Assembly: GCF_029962835.1 (NCBI RefSeq)
Contig: NC_080582.1
Span: forward strand, 23,196,032-23,260,031
Source of the DNA: Magnolia sinica
Taxonomy: Eukaryota > Streptophyta > Magnoliopsida > Magnoliales > Magnoliaceae
Direction of reading: 5' to 3'
Length of the DNA: 64,000 bases
Shown: piece by piece, positions 1-10,981 of the stretch
How positions within the stretch are numbered: the first letter of the stretch is position 1
Layout of the letters: each line of letters begins with the position of its first letter
Notes under the pieces: model-generated
What the model was told of the DNA's origin: nothing
What the model saw: the letters and a program-made list of their open reading frames with translations, nothing else
The model's database searches: none
Made by a program: the position numbers and the translations under genes

Positions 1-755
1 CATGATTGAACTAAGAACTCATAAGAAAAGCATAAAAACTACTAAGGAAAGGAAAAAAAAAACTCTTGGCGACAACTTCTCCATGGTTTTGCTCTACTCC
101 ACAAACCCTAGATGATGCCTAAGGGTGCCCTATGCACCCCTATTTATAGTTTTAGGCCTTAGACTTTCACACCGAGTGAAAATTTTCAGAAATCGTCTCA
201 AATTTATGCAATTCGCGCAAGTTTTACATAACTGTCGACTAGCCATGTGTCGTCCTTAACCGGTCATGGGCTGTCCTCAACCGGTCATAGGTCTCCTTCG
301 ACTAGTTGAGCAAGATAGGGATTTTGAGGTTTTACTTGTTGGAGTTCTAGTCGAGACACCTTCAACCGGTCGAGTAGAGTCCAGGACGGGTCGTACGAAG
401 CCAGGATTGGTCGAGCCGAAGTCAGGACTGGTTGAGCGTAGGCTAGACTGGTCGAGCCAGAGCCAGGACTAGTCGAGAATCACTGAATTTCACTTCAAAA
501 CTCTGATTTTCTTCATTCTTGACTTGGTTTTCTTGAATCTTTAGTATATGCATTCTTCACTCTTGGTTTCATCAGATCTATCATTGTCTTTGGTGATTCG
601 TGAGCGTTAAATTCATGCTTTCAACATCCTTTTTAATGCAAGCTCTTGAATTCACCTTGTAATACAAACATGATTAAAATAGAACATTAAGCATTATCAT
701 GTTCATAAAACCAGGTAATATATGGGGTGTAATATGCAATATTTAACCCTCATCA
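1..755 (-). mobile_element. Athila-like LTR fragment (5' part), left palindrome arm
   Basis: On the minus strand the LTR begins at 755 with TGATGAGGGTTAAATATTGC and runs out of the window at 1. It contains a cluster of CGACYRGTCG-type palindromic motifs (about 235-480) upstream of a TATA box at 141-148. It is the mirror of 7946-8698 and a relative of the LTR at 20026-21774. Its 3' half is not visible here. Confidence 0.8.
141..148 (-). promoter_or_regulatory. LTR TATA box
   Basis: TATAAATA on the minus strand lies just after the CGACYRGTCG motif cluster. The mirrored LTR has the same box at 8552-8558. Position and context fit an LTR U3 core promoter. Confidence 0.5.
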
Positions 756-1157
756 TTAGACACATTTGGAAAGTGTAATTATGACGACTATCTCATCAAA
801 CTCTTTGATGTGTAAGTATAGACATTCAGATTCTAGTCCATGAAACTTAGGAAGGAGTTATATCACTCTAGGTTTAACATCCACATTTCCTTCATTCAAT
901 GGGAATATCTTGCAGGAAGGTGTACTCACCCCCACTAGTTGTAAATAATCTCGTAGAGAATGAGGTGGGGGTGCATGATGCACCTCATTCTCATCTTCAA
1001 CTTCCTCAACTAGATGTTGAGGTTGATTTGTAGCCATAACTTCAATTAATTCAGAGGATCTCAAGTGGTGTCTAATCCGGTTATGGATAGGCAACCCTTC
1101 GACTAATTCTCCTTTACTTAAGAGACGAAGAGTGTTGTCACAAACCCACTTGGGCAT
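756..1157 (-). pseudogene. Athila-like gag N-terminal fragment (left arm)
   Basis: Minus-strand reading from a Met at 1157 (MPKWVCDNTL) reaches a segment LRDYLQ...STPSC followed by a GNVDVKP box, then FHGLE and an HIKEFDE-like stretch in broken frame up to the LTR junction at 755/756. These boxes are typical of the start of the gag protein of Athila-type Ty3/gypsy elements, the structural protein that packages element RNA. A stop after VKPRVI interrupts the frame, and the rest of gag is missing. It is the inverted twin of 7544-7945, with a few residue differences. Dead fragment; no function expected. Confidence 0.72.
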
Positions 1158-1381
1158 TAAACACTTGCAGCCTTCAAATTCTAAACAACTAAAACCTAAG
1201 AAAAAGAAAACTAAAAACTGCAATAATTAAGAAATCTAAAATTAAGAGAGTTAGAGCCAAGTTACCGGATAAGAGTTGTTATGTTAGGATCCTACAAAAC
1301 AGAAAACAATATTAGTTTCTAAAAGCAGAAAATCCTAACCTAACTCTAATACTAATTAATCTTAAAAACAAGTAGCCAAAA

Positions 1382-1399
1382 TCCCCGACAATGGCACCA
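1382..1399 (-). other. tRNA-Asp-type primer binding site (left arm)
   Basis: The reverse complement reads TGGTGCCATTGTCGGGGA, close to the TGGCGCCGTTGCCGGGGA site complementary to the 3' end of plant tRNA-Asp used by Athila-like elements. It sits about 6 bases inside the LTR end at about 1405. Confidence 0.75.
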
Positions 1400-1404
1400 A
1401 AAAC

Positions 1405-1873
1405 TTTTTCACAACCCTAAGTGCAGGTCACAATGTAGTAATAACTTGGTGAGAGCGAGGTCGAATCCATAGGGACTAAACTTGTATGTATATTGAAAAT
1501 AACTAGAACAGGAACTAGAACAAGATCTAACTTAAAATTTGAAATAGTTGAAAGTCATTGTGAATAAATTATCAATAATCAAAAGGGAACTAGAGCGCCA
1601 AGGATCCACTTGTAGCTATAAGGATAATACCTCACTTGATTCAATAAACATAATTGGAATCAGAATCCAATCCTACCTAGTTGAAAGATGAAGCAATTAA
1701 AGCACACTCTAAACTTCTTATTGAATTGGTTCACACATGAAGGAGTGTTGTGATAATTGAAAGGGAATTCATCCATCCACCATGCTCAGGAGACGATGGT
1801 GAATCACGAATTTTACAAATCTCACAATCTCAAAACAGAAAAGAAGATATTCAAAGCTGTCACAATTGGAGCT
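1405..1873 (-). mobile_element. Athila-like LTR 3' portion, left arm
   Basis: This is the LTR segment adjacent to the primer site, ending (minus strand) in GGGTTGTGAAAAA near 1405. It shares the CTAGAGCGCCAAGGATCCAC region and the ACATTGTGACCTGCAC end with the mirrored copy at 6846-7295, and is related to 20026 onwards. It is cut at about 1873, where the CTCGACTCG-rich core begins. Confidence 0.7.
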
Positions 1874-3738
1874 GTACAGGAGTAGAGTATACTTGTTAAC
1901 TCGCTTGACTCGACTCGGAAAAACTTGACTTGACTAGGCTTGAAATGAGTTCGAGCCGAGCACGAGCTAGTTTTTGGTGCTCAAAATCACTTTGAGCCAA
2001 GCACGAGCTTGACCCTGCTCGACTCGGCTCGACTCGAATAGTATTCGAAATCAATTCGACTCAGCTCGACTCGGACTTGACTTGGTACGACCATGGGTAT
2101 ATATATACCTGAAATAATAATAAAAAACCTAAGCTACTACTCACCCACCCCGCCCGTCCCTTTCCCAGTGCCCCTACCCTCTCTCAGCCTGTTAAAAAAA
2201 AACCCCCAAACCCTTTTTTAAAAAAAAAAAAAAAACCAGCGCCCTTCCTTCCCAATGCCCTTACCCTCTCTCAGCCCATCCCTGTGCTCGTTCGGCATCC
2301 ATCCGGCCCATCCCAGCGCACCCTCTTCTTTCCTCTCTCTGTCTCTCTCTCACATTGCCCTGTTCGGTACCGGTCGTCCCTGCCGCTCGTCCCTGCCCTA
2401 CCCGGTGCCCCTATCCGGTGTCGCTGCTCGTCCAGTGCTGTAGCTTGTCCCTGCCATCGGTCGTCCCTGCCGCTAATCCTTGCCCTATACGGTGCCTATC
2501 GTTCCTGCCGTAGCTCACCCGGTAAGTACCTAATACCTTCAATTTACACTCTTGTGATCATCCCTGATTTAGATTTGAAATAAATAAAAAGAATCAAATA
2601 TTCCAATATGGGAAAGGGCCAAACATTGGACAGCTAGGATCTTCCATCTGAGACTTATTTTAGAATGTGGTCCATCGCTATGTTGTTCCTGTATATTCGT
2701 GCACGTCGTGTTATGAAAGAAAACTTAAAAAAATGAGAACTTATGGATTCTGATTTTCCTTATCTTGTTTGTCTGGGTCCTTTTGGAAAATGATGCTTAA
2801 GGGGGTGGCCACATGGACCATCTATCACCTTTGAATCCAGAAATCATGCTAATCCAATACTCAGGTGGGCCACGCCATCGGAAAAAGGGGTAAGGAGCAC
2901 CCACCATTAGTTTTGTGTAGGTCCCACCCTTGGTGTCTATATACCATTCAATTCATTCATCTATGTGCCTTTTAACCACCAAGAAATTTTTTTTTTTTTT
3001 TAAAAAAACACTGTTTTTTGGGTGGCTCACCTGATTGCTGGATTAACCTGATTTTTAGAATCGTGGAAGGGTGGTATACCCAATAAATGGACGGGGTAGA
3101 TTTCATGCACGTTGAGTCTTTCCCACGTTAGATAAAAATAACTCTAGTAGGTAACTAGGAGAGGCCCACAAGCATTTTTCCATATTGAAGAAGGCCACCA
3201 CACGCCAATGTATGGGTTAAATTTCCAAAACTTAGGGTGTCTGTTGGAAAAGAGAACAAAGGGATAGATCAAATTTTTGGGTTCCCAACAAAGAATTCAA
3301 GAGAATGATTTCTACGATTTTCCCCTCTACAAGAGTAGTTCTAAATAAGGGGGAAAAAACTCAAATTTGATTCACTATTTCATGCCATATGGCACCTATA
3401 AACCATACCCTAACCTAAATTGATTCTTAGCTACTAAACTCGAGTAAATCTAAACCTTGATTATCCCTTAAAATGATCCAATTTGTAGGTTACTAAAACA
3501 ATTTTGTAGCAACTAATATAAAGGGCATTGTAGTGTGCAGGAACACACCCTTAAATGACTTCAGACATTTTTTTCAATGATGCCAAAAAGAGTAAAAGAA
3601 CCATGACAAATTGATGGCCCGAAACTAATTTGACTAGATTTTTGTTATCCAGATCGTGCCCCCTAAATACACTATGATTTATGAATGAACTACAAGAATT
3701 TGTTAAAGCTAGGTGTTTTTTGTTCACATTTACTCTTG

Positions 3739-3768
<30 letters not shown>

Positions 3769-3769
<1 letters not shown>

Positions 3770-4310
3770 GGAAAAGGTACTATGCGCTTGACCTCACGAG
3801 TCCGTCCCATGAGGTCGAGCTATGTGGGCCCCACCATGATGCATTTCGAACATCTACCCCATCAGTCAGATGCACCATTCCATCATAGGCCTAGGTCTCA
3901 AAAATTAAGTCAATCCGTCACTTGTGTGGGCCACACCACATACAGAAGTGGGGAGGGGCCATGCACCATTAAAACATTCATAATCATTTTTTGGGCCCAC
4001 TAAGATGTGGTTTGCAAATCCAGCCCATCCATTATGTGTGTCCCACTTGGATGAGGGTTCAGACCAAGTTTCAGCAGCATTCAAAACTCGGGTGGGCCCC
4101 ACCAAGTGCTTTTATATGTTTTAACGGTGTCTTCACATGATTTTAGATGGTATGGCCCATCTAAGTTCTGTATATGGTTGATTTTTGGGATACCCCATAA
4201 TTTAGAAGGGAGCCATCAAATGCACGGTGTTGATGGTCGACACGCATCACGGTGGGGCCCACACAGCTCGACCGCACGGGAGCTTATCATGAGGTCGAGC
4301 GCATAGTACC

Positions 4311-4317
<7 letters not shown>
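3769..4317 (+). mobile_element. MITE with GGGAAAAGGTAC ends (copy 1)
   Basis: It starts GGGAAAAGGTACTATGCGCT and ends with the inverted form, finishing GGTCGAGCGCATAGTACCTTTTCCC (terminal GTACCTTTTCCC). The inside is the GGGCCCACC/CCATGATG family sequence, including CATCCAAGTGGGACACACAT in reverse form. It is flanked by AT and CT microsatellites, so no target duplication is readable. TIRs without coding capacity suggest a MITE, Mutator-like by TIR length, but the superfamily is uncertain. Confidence 0.65.

Positions 4318-4367
<50 letters not shown>
4318..4367. repeat. (CT)n(AT)n microsatellite at palindrome centre
   Basis: About 27 bases of CT repeats run directly into AT repeats. The two MITE copies face each other across this tract, which marks the symmetry axis of the 8.7-kb palindrome. 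Confidence 0.9.
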
Positions 4368-4893
4368 GACCTCACGATAAGCTCTCGTGAGGTCAAGCTG
4401 TGTGGGCCCCACCGTGATGCGTGTCGACCATCAACACCGTACATTTGATGGCTCCCTTCTAAATTATGGGATATCCCAAAAATCAGCCGTATATGGAACT
4501 TAGATGGGCCATACCATCTAAAATCATGTGAAGACACCGTTAAAACATATAAAAGCACTTGGTGGGGCCCACCCGAGTTTTGAATGCTACTGAAACTTGG
4601 TCTGAACCCTCATCCAAGTGGGACACACATAATGGATGGGCTGGATTTGCAAACCACATCTCGGTGGGCCCAAAAAATGATTATGAATGTTTTAATGGTG
4701 CACGGCCCCTCCCCACTTCTGTATGTGGTGTGGCCCACACAAGTGACGGATTGACTTGATTTTTGAGACCTAGGCCTATGATGGAATGGTGCATCTGACT
4801 GATGGGGTAGATGTTCGAAATGCATCATGGTGGGGCCCACATAGCTCGACCTCATAGGACGGACTCGTGAGGTCGAGCGCATAGCACCTTTTC

Positions 4894-4895
<2 letters not shown>
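4368..4895 (-). mobile_element. MITE with GGGAAAAGGTAC ends (copy 2, inverted)
   Basis: Reverse-complement twin of 3769-4317. The outer end (AGCACCTTTTCCC at 4883-4895) is intact, while the central end begins at GACCTCACG, so the last bases of that TIR are missing. Differences from copy 1 are few. Confidence 0.65.

Positions 4896-4965
<70 letters not shown>
4896..4965. repeat. (AT)n microsatellite
   Basis: About 70 bases of uninterrupted AT repeats. The left-arm counterpart (3739-3766) is much shorter, as expected of unstable dinucleotides. Confidence 0.95.
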
Positions 4966-4967
<2 letters not shown>

Positions 4968-5679
4968 AGAGTAGATGTGAACAAAAAACACCTAGCTTTA
5001 ACAAATTCTTGTAGTTCATTCATAATTCATAGTGTATTTAGGGGGCACGATCTGGATAACAAAAATCTAGTCAAATTAGTTTCGGGCCATCAATCTGTAA
5101 TGGTTCTTTTACTCTTTTTGGCATCATTGGAAAAAATGTCTGAATTCCTGCACACTACAATGCCCTTTATATTAGTTGCTACAAAAATGTTTTAGTAACC
5201 TACAAATTGGATCATTTTAAGGGATAATCAAGGTTTAGATTTACTAGAGTTTAGTGGCTAAGAATCAATTTAGGTTAGGGTATGGTTTATAGGTGCCATA
5301 TGGCATGAAATAGTGAATCAAATTTGAGTTTTTTTCCCCCTTATTTAGAACTACTCTTGTAGAGGGGAAAATCGTAGAAATCATTCTCTTGAATTCTTTG
5401 TTGGGAACCCAAAAATTTGATCTATCCCTTTGTTCTCTTTTCCAATAGACACCCTAAGTTTTGGAAATTTAACCCATACATTGGCGTGTGGTGGCCTTCT
5501 TCAATATGGAAAAATGCTTGTGGGCCTCTCCTAGTTACCTACTAGAGTTATTTTTATCTAACGTGGGAAAGACTCAACGTGCATGAAATCTACCCCGTCC
5601 ATTTATTGGGTATACCACCCTTCAACAATTCTAAAAATCAGGTTGATCCAACACTCAGGTGAGCCACCCAAAAAATAGT

Positions 5680-5724
<45 letters not shown>

Positions 5725-6845
5725 CCTTGGTGGTTAAAAGGCACATAGATGAATGAATTGAATGGTATATAGACACTAAAGGTGGGACCTACACAAAACT
5801 AATGGTGGGTTCTCCTTACCCCTTTTTCCGATGGCGTGGCCCACCTGAGTATTGTATTAGCATGATTTCTGGATTCAAAGGTGATAGATGGTCCACGTGG
5901 CCACCCCCTTAAGCATCATTTTCCAAAAGGACCCAGACAAACAAGATAAGGAAAATCAGAATCCATAAGTTCTCATCTTTTTAAGTTTTCTTTCATAACA
6001 CGACATGCACGAATAGATAGGAACAACATAGCGATGGACCACATTCTAAAATAAGTCTCAGATGGAAGATCCTAGCTGTCTAATATTTGGCCCTTTCCCA
6101 GATTGGAATATTTGATTCTTTTTATTTATTTCAAATCTAAATTAGGGATGATCACATGAGTGTAAGTTGAAGGTATTAGGTGCTTATTGGGCGAGCTACG
6201 GTAGGAACGATAGGCACCGTACAGGGCAAGGATGAGCGGTAGGGACGACCGACGGCAGGGACAAGCTACTGCACCGGACGAGCAGCGACACCGGATAGGG
6301 GCACCGGGTAGGGCAGGGACGACCGGCACCGGACAGGGCAATGTGAGAGAGAGACAGAGAGAGGAAAGAAGAGGGTGCGCTGGGATGGGCCGGATGGACG
6401 CCGAACGAGTGCAGGGATGGGCTTAGAGAGGCTAAGGGCACTGGGAATAGAGGGCGCTGGTTTTTTTTTTTTTTTAAAACAAGGGTTTAGGGGTTTTTTT
6501 TTTTAACGGGCTGAGAGGGTAGGGGCACTGGGAAAGGGATGGGCGGGGTTGGGTGAGTAGTAGCTTTGGTTTTTTTTTATTTATTATTTCGGGTATATAT
6601 ATACCCCTAGTCGTACCAAGTTGAGTCCGAGTCAAGCTGAGTCGAGTCGATTTCGAGTACCATTCGAGTTGAGCTGAGTCGAGCAGGGTCAAGCTCGTGC
6701 TTGGCTCGAAATGATTTTGAGCACCAAAAACTAGCTCGTGCTCGGCTCGAACTCATTTCAAGCCTAGTCGAGTCAAGTTTTTCCGAGTCGAGTCGAGCGA
6801 GTTAACGAGTATACTCTACTCGTGTACAACTCTAGTTGTGATAGC

Positions 6846-7295
6846 TTTGAATATCTTCTTTTCTGTTTTGAGATTGTGAGATTTGTAAAATTCGTGATTC
6901 ACCATCGTCTCCTGAGCATGGTGGATGGATGAATTCCCTTTCAATTATCACAATACTCCTTCATGTGTGAACCAATTCAATAAGAAGTTTAGAGTGTGCT
7001 TTAATTGCTTCATCTTTCAACTGGGTAGGATTGGCTTCTGATTCCAATTGTGTTTATTGAATCAAGTGAGGTATTATCCTTATAGCTACAAGTGGATCCT
7101 TGGCGCTCTAGTTCCCTTTTGATTATTGATAATTTATTCACAATGACTTTCAACTATTCCAGATTTTAAGTTAGATCTTGTTCTAATTCTAGTTCTAGTT
7201 ATTTTCAATATACGTACAAGTTTAGTCCCTGTGGATTCGACCTCGCTCTCACCAAGTTATTACTACATTGTGACCTGCACTTAGGGTTGTGAAAA
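6846..7295 (+). mobile_element. Athila-like LTR 3' portion, right arm
   Basis: Mirror of 1405-1873. It runs from the junction with the CTCGACTCG tract to the LTR end GGGTTGTGAAAA, followed after a 6-base spacer by the primer site. It contains the conserved stretch around GATTCGACCTCGCTCTCACC seen in all LTR copies of this family here. Confidence 0.72.
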
Positions 7296-7301
7296 AGTTT
7301 T

Positions 7302-7320
7302 TTGCATCGTTGTCGGGGAC
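7302..7320 (+). other. tRNA-Asp-type primer binding site (right arm)
   Basis: TTGCATCGTTGTCGGGGAC differs at a few bases from the tRNA-Asp complementary site and follows the LTR end directly. Reverse transcription of an active relative would start here; the substitutions suggest decay. Confidence 0.75.
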
Positions 7321-7543
7321 TTTGGCTACTTGTTTTTAAGATTAATTAGTATTAGAGTTAGGTTAGGGTTTTCTTCTTTTAGAAACTAACATTGTTTTAT
7401 GTTTTGTAGGATCCTGACATAACAGCTCTTATCCGGTAACTTGGCTCTAACTCTCTTAATTTTACATTTCTTAATTATTATAGTTTTTAGTTTTCTTTTT
7501 CTTAGGTTTTAGTTGTTTAGAATTTGAAGGCTGCAAGTGTTTA

Positions 7544-7945
7544 ATGCCCAAGTGGGTTTGTGACAACACTCTTCGTCTTTTGAGTGAAGGAGAATTAGTC
7601 GAAGGGTTGCCTATCCATAACTGGATTAGACACCACTTGAGATCCTTTAAATTAATTGAAGTTATGGCTACAAATCAACCTCAACATCCAGTTGAGGAAG
7701 TTGAAGATGAGAATGAGGTGCATCATGCACCCTCGCCTCGTACTCTACGAGATTATTTACAACCAGTGGGGGTGAGTACACCTTCCTGCATGATATTCCC
7801 ATTGAATGAAGGAAATGTGGATGTTAAACCTGGAGTGATATAACTCCTTCCTAAGTTTCATGGACTAGAATTTGAAAGTCTATACTTGCACATCAAAGAG
7901 TTTGATGAGATAGTCGTTACAATTACACTTTCCAAATGTGTCTAA
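7544..7945 (+). pseudogene. Athila-like gag N-terminal fragment (right arm)
   Basis: Starting at the Met of MPKWVCDNTL, the reading contains an acidic stretch (EEVEDENEVHHA) and the gag signature LRDYLQPVGVSTPSC followed by GNVDVKPGVI. A TAA stop comes next, but the homology continues in frame as LLPKFHGLE and HIKEFDEI up to the LTR start at 7946. The leader 7321-7543 between primer site and Met is non-coding. In Ty3/gypsy elements this is the beginning of the capsid protein. Everything beyond about 135 codons is missing because an LTR follows. Mirror copy at 756-1157. Confidence 0.78.
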
Positions 7946-8815
7946 TGATGAGGGTTAAATATTGCATATTAGACCCCATCTATTACCTGGTTTTATGAAC
8001 ATGATAATGCTTAATATTCTATTTTAATCATGTTTGTATTACAAGGTGAATTCAAGAGCTTGCATTAAAAAGGATGTTAAAAGCATGAATTTAACACTCA
8101 AGAATCACCAAAGACAATCATAGATTTGATGAAACCAAGAATGAAAAATGCACATACTAAAGATTCAAGAAAACTAAGTCAAGAATGAAGAAAATCAAAG
8201 TTTTGAAGTGAAATTGAGTGATTCTCGACTAGTCCTGGCTCTGGCTAAACCAGTCCAGCCTACGCTCAACCAGTCCTAACTTCGGCTCGACCAGTCCTGG
8301 CTTCGTACGACCCGTCTTGGACTCTACTCGAGCGGTTGAAGGTGTCTCGACTAGAACTTCAGCGAGTAAAACCTCAAAATCCCTATCTTGCTCGACTAGT
8401 CGAAGAAGACCCTCAACCGGTTGAGGACAGCCCACGACCGGTTAAGGACGACACATGACTAGTTGACGGTTACGTAAAACTTACATGAATTGTACAAATT
8501 TGAGACGATTTCTGAAAATTTTCACTCGGTGCGAAATTTAAGGCCTAAAACTATAAATAGGGGTGCATAGGGCACCCTTTGGCATCATCTAGGGTTTGTG
8601 GAGTAGAGCAAAAAAATGGAGAAGCTATCACCAAGAGTTTTTCTTCCCTTTCTTTAGTAGTTTTTATGCTTTTCTTATGAGTTCTTAGTTCAATCATGTC
8701 TATGGTTGGCTAAACCTCTTAGCTAGGGCTAAGAGGTGAAGCTTGTATCTTGAAACTTGTCCTTTGACTAGCCTGAGCTCTGGTTCAACTAGTCAGAGAT
8801 TACGTAGATTTTGCA
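7946..8815 (+). mobile_element. Truncated 5' LTR of the Athila-like element
   Basis: It begins TGATGAGGGTTAAATATTGC, aligned with the TGTTGAGTGTCAAATATTGC start of the sibling LTRs at 19390 and 21774 (minus). It includes the CGACYRGTCG motif cluster (8224-8470, more at 8765-8795) and a TATA box at 8552-8558. The LTR 3' half, primer site and most of gag are deleted: at about 8816-8822 the sequence switches to gag/pol coding. The palindrome ends inside this LTR at 8698. Confidence 0.75.
8552..8558 (+). promoter_or_regulatory. LTR TATA box
   Basis: TATAAAT, about 90 bases after the palindromic motif cluster and before GGGGTGCATAGGGC. The same arrangement occurs in the other LTR copies, supporting a U3 core promoter. 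Confidence 0.55.
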
Positions 8816-8819
8816 TAGA

Positions 8820-9347
8820 CTGCGTAAATTTAAGAAAGTTAACATCCCTCTGCTCGATGTTGTGAAACAAATTCCTTCATATGCTAAATTTCTGAAAGAC
8901 CTATGCACTACAAAGAGGCGGCAGAGTATTAGAAAGAAATTTTTTTATGGAAAAAGTGAGTGTTATCCTCAAGCAAGATGTGCCATAAAAATATAAAGAC
9001 CCTAGTAGCCCAATTATCACTTGTATAATTGGGAATCACCAGATTGAGAATGTACTCTATGACTTGAGAGCAAGCGTAAATCTGATCCCCTACTCTGTTT
9101 ATGAACAACTGGGTCTAGGTGAATTAAAACCCACCCAGACTACATTACAACTTCCTGGTTGTTCAGTTTGTATACCAAGGAGGATGATTAAGGATGTGTT
9201 GGTCCAATTTGACAAATTCCACTATGCAATAGATTTTATGATCTTAGATACTCAGCCCATTGTAGATATGAGCACTCGAATCACTATCATACTTGGCTGC
9301 CAGTTCCTTGCTACATCTAACACTATCATCAATTGCAGGAATGGGGT
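8820..9347 (+). pseudogene. Athila-like gag C-terminus and protease fragment
   Basis: The first block (NIPLLDVVKQIPSYAKFLKD, then CTTKRR) is the conserved segment just before protease in Athila-like polyproteins. After stops and a frameshift near 8997 comes an aspartic protease region: the catalytic motif, expected as DLGASVN, reads DLRASVN (about 9061-9081), so the Gly after the catalytic Asp-Leu is lost. It is followed by LIPYSVYEQLGLGELKPT, VLVQFDKF and FMILDTQP, and ends at IINCRNGV, where a solo LTR interrupts it at 9348. Protease would cleave the polyprotein; this copy is dead. Confidence 0.82.
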
Positions 9348-10976
9348 TGAAAGAGGCAAGCTTACAGTCCTAGAGGAGGGAGAGGGGGGGTGTGAATAGG
9401 ACTATGCCAAGTAAAAGTTAAAGTACTGAAAGAATAGATAAATCAGAACTTAATCAGAGATCTTAATTTCAATAGTATTAAGAAATTGATTCAAACCGTG
9501 TTCATAGGACAACCTTACACCAAAAACTGAGGTTTTAGGTAGGACAACCAGATTTCATGAACTAGTACGGGTCAAGATCACAAATTAAAACAAGAGGAAA
9601 AAGAAATGCAACTATCTATTACAAGCATTCACCACATGTACATCTAAAAAATCATTCACCATATAAACACCATGAATTATAGTGGTTCAGTGTGTACACC
9701 AACTATCCTCAAACAGCCACATCTACTCCACTCCCAATAATCACAACCCACGTGATATTGGTGTTCACTAAAAATTAAGGTTTTCTCAGGTTTACCTTAA
9801 AACCTATACAGTTGTGATTTTATAAGGGCTATCACAATCAAAACCTCACACTCTGAGATTTTCTGGCTATCTCAGTCAAAACCAATACATGAGATTTTCC
9901 TGGATATCTCAAATAAACCAAAAACAAAAAATAAATACTTATCTTCTTCAGAAAACGCTGAATGATGTTGCCCGTAGAACCGCTTCGGTTGATAACGAAT
10001 GTTAAATATTCAATGTCCAATGACCAAAATGAAGGGCTCTAAGTTCTAAATAAATTTTAACTTAATTCAAACCTGGGCTACTTGTTTAAATTTCTTAGAT
10101 CTCAAAAGGAAGAAGAACTCCCTTTAAAACATATGATTCGTAAAAAGAGATCTAGAAATTACAAAACAATAAGTTATTAAAAAGAATTTAAAATACCGTT
10201 CTATAGCTTGAAGAAGATGGTCTAAGGTCTCATTCGATTGGTCTAAGAAACAACCAACTTTAAAAGTTCAGACGCGATCAGATCAAACCGTCCTTCGACT
10301 GGTCAAGGGCCCTATTCGACTGGTCGAGCATAGCCTTCAACTGGTCAAGGATGCCCAAAATCTATTGCTGGACTTTGAGTCGAGCCCCCTTCGACTGGTC
10401 GAGGGTGTGCCTTTGACTAGTTGAGCACTTTTCTCGACTGGTCGAGGAACCAACAGATTTTATCTGATTTTCAGTTAAAAACTTATAATGGTCGATGTTT
10501 TTCCTTGACTGGTTGAATCAAAGCCTAGACTAGTCAAACTACGGCTTAGACTAGTCGAATTTAAGCCTAATTAAAGTATAGAAACCCAATTATGTTTGAC
10601 ATTCGAAAGAACCTAAGTCTAAGGTCTTTCTAGGGTCAAATATACCTAAAAACATTGAACATTGAAGTGTATACCTTATAGCTTGTACTTGAACCTTCAA
10701 TTGCGTTCATTTGATCTTCTACTTGAAGTAATCTTATAAATGTAGCTTGATCTTGAACTAGAAGAGAAGTAGAGCTTGAGTACTTTGGACTTTGAGGTAA
10801 CCATCTTCACGTCTTGAACTTGCACTTTCCAACGTCATGTCTTAAACTTGAATGTAAACTTTCTATCTTAATTCACTTGAAGGTGGACTTTCCATCTTTT
10901 GAGTCACCACATCACAAGTTGTTTTGTCTATCGAAATTTGACAAATAAATGTGCTTTATATATCACAACACTTACA
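9348..10976. mobile_element. Solo LTR, 1.63 kb, TSD GGGGT
   Basis: It begins TGAAAGAGGCAAGC, ends AACACTTACA (TG...CA), and is flanked on both sides by GGGGT (9343-9347 and 10977-10981). Removing it rejoins the protease downstream region. It contains a CTAGAGGAGGGAGAGGGG tract near its left edge and a cluster of CGACTGGTCGAG motifs (about 10270-10560). No coding region, primer site or second LTR is inside, so a solo LTR left by recombination is the simplest reading. Family not identified. Confidence 0.82.
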
Positions 10977-10981
10977 GGGGT

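Larger units (their letters stand above)
1874..6845. mobile_element. Foldback-like core of the palindrome, possible hAT-type element
   Basis: Both outer edges show an end of the form TAGAGTTGTACACGAGTAGA followed by CTCGACTCG-rich sequence (about 1885-2075 and 6615-6835), inverted relative to each other. Starts of this kind resemble plant hAT-type termini. Inward come a C-rich tract (2130-2520 and 6180-6560), A/T homopolymers, GGGCCCACC-type sequence and two MITEs. No transposase is visible. Because the flanking LTR pieces are also mirrored, a target duplication cannot be checked; it may be an element with very long inverted ends or simply part of the larger inverted duplication. Confidence 0.45.
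1..8698. repeat. Giant palindrome (inverted repeat, arms about 4.3 kb)
   Basis: The first bases (catgattgaactaagaac) reappear as their reverse complement ending at 8698, and every landmark between is mirrored: LTR start (755 and 7946), gag fragment, primer site (1382-1399 and 7302-7320), CTCGACTCG tract, and MITE (3769-4317 and 4368-4895). The centre lies in the CT/AT microsatellite near 4318-4367. Arms differ only by scattered substitutions and small indels by eye, so the duplication looks young. The left arm may continue before the window. Confidence 0.92.

Noticed and set aside
2255..2583. Pro/Ser-rich frames in the C-rich tract of the left arm (and the mirrored ones near 6126-6441)
   Set aside because: Low-complexity, present in both arms, no domain and no start context; repeat composition explains them.
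3767..4759. Several 66-78 residue frames in the MITE pair
   Set aside because: Mirror-image translations of the two inverted MITE copies.
4610..5023. Minus-strand 137-residue frame with a long Ile-Tyr run
   Set aside because: Translation of an AT microsatellite fused to MITE sequence.
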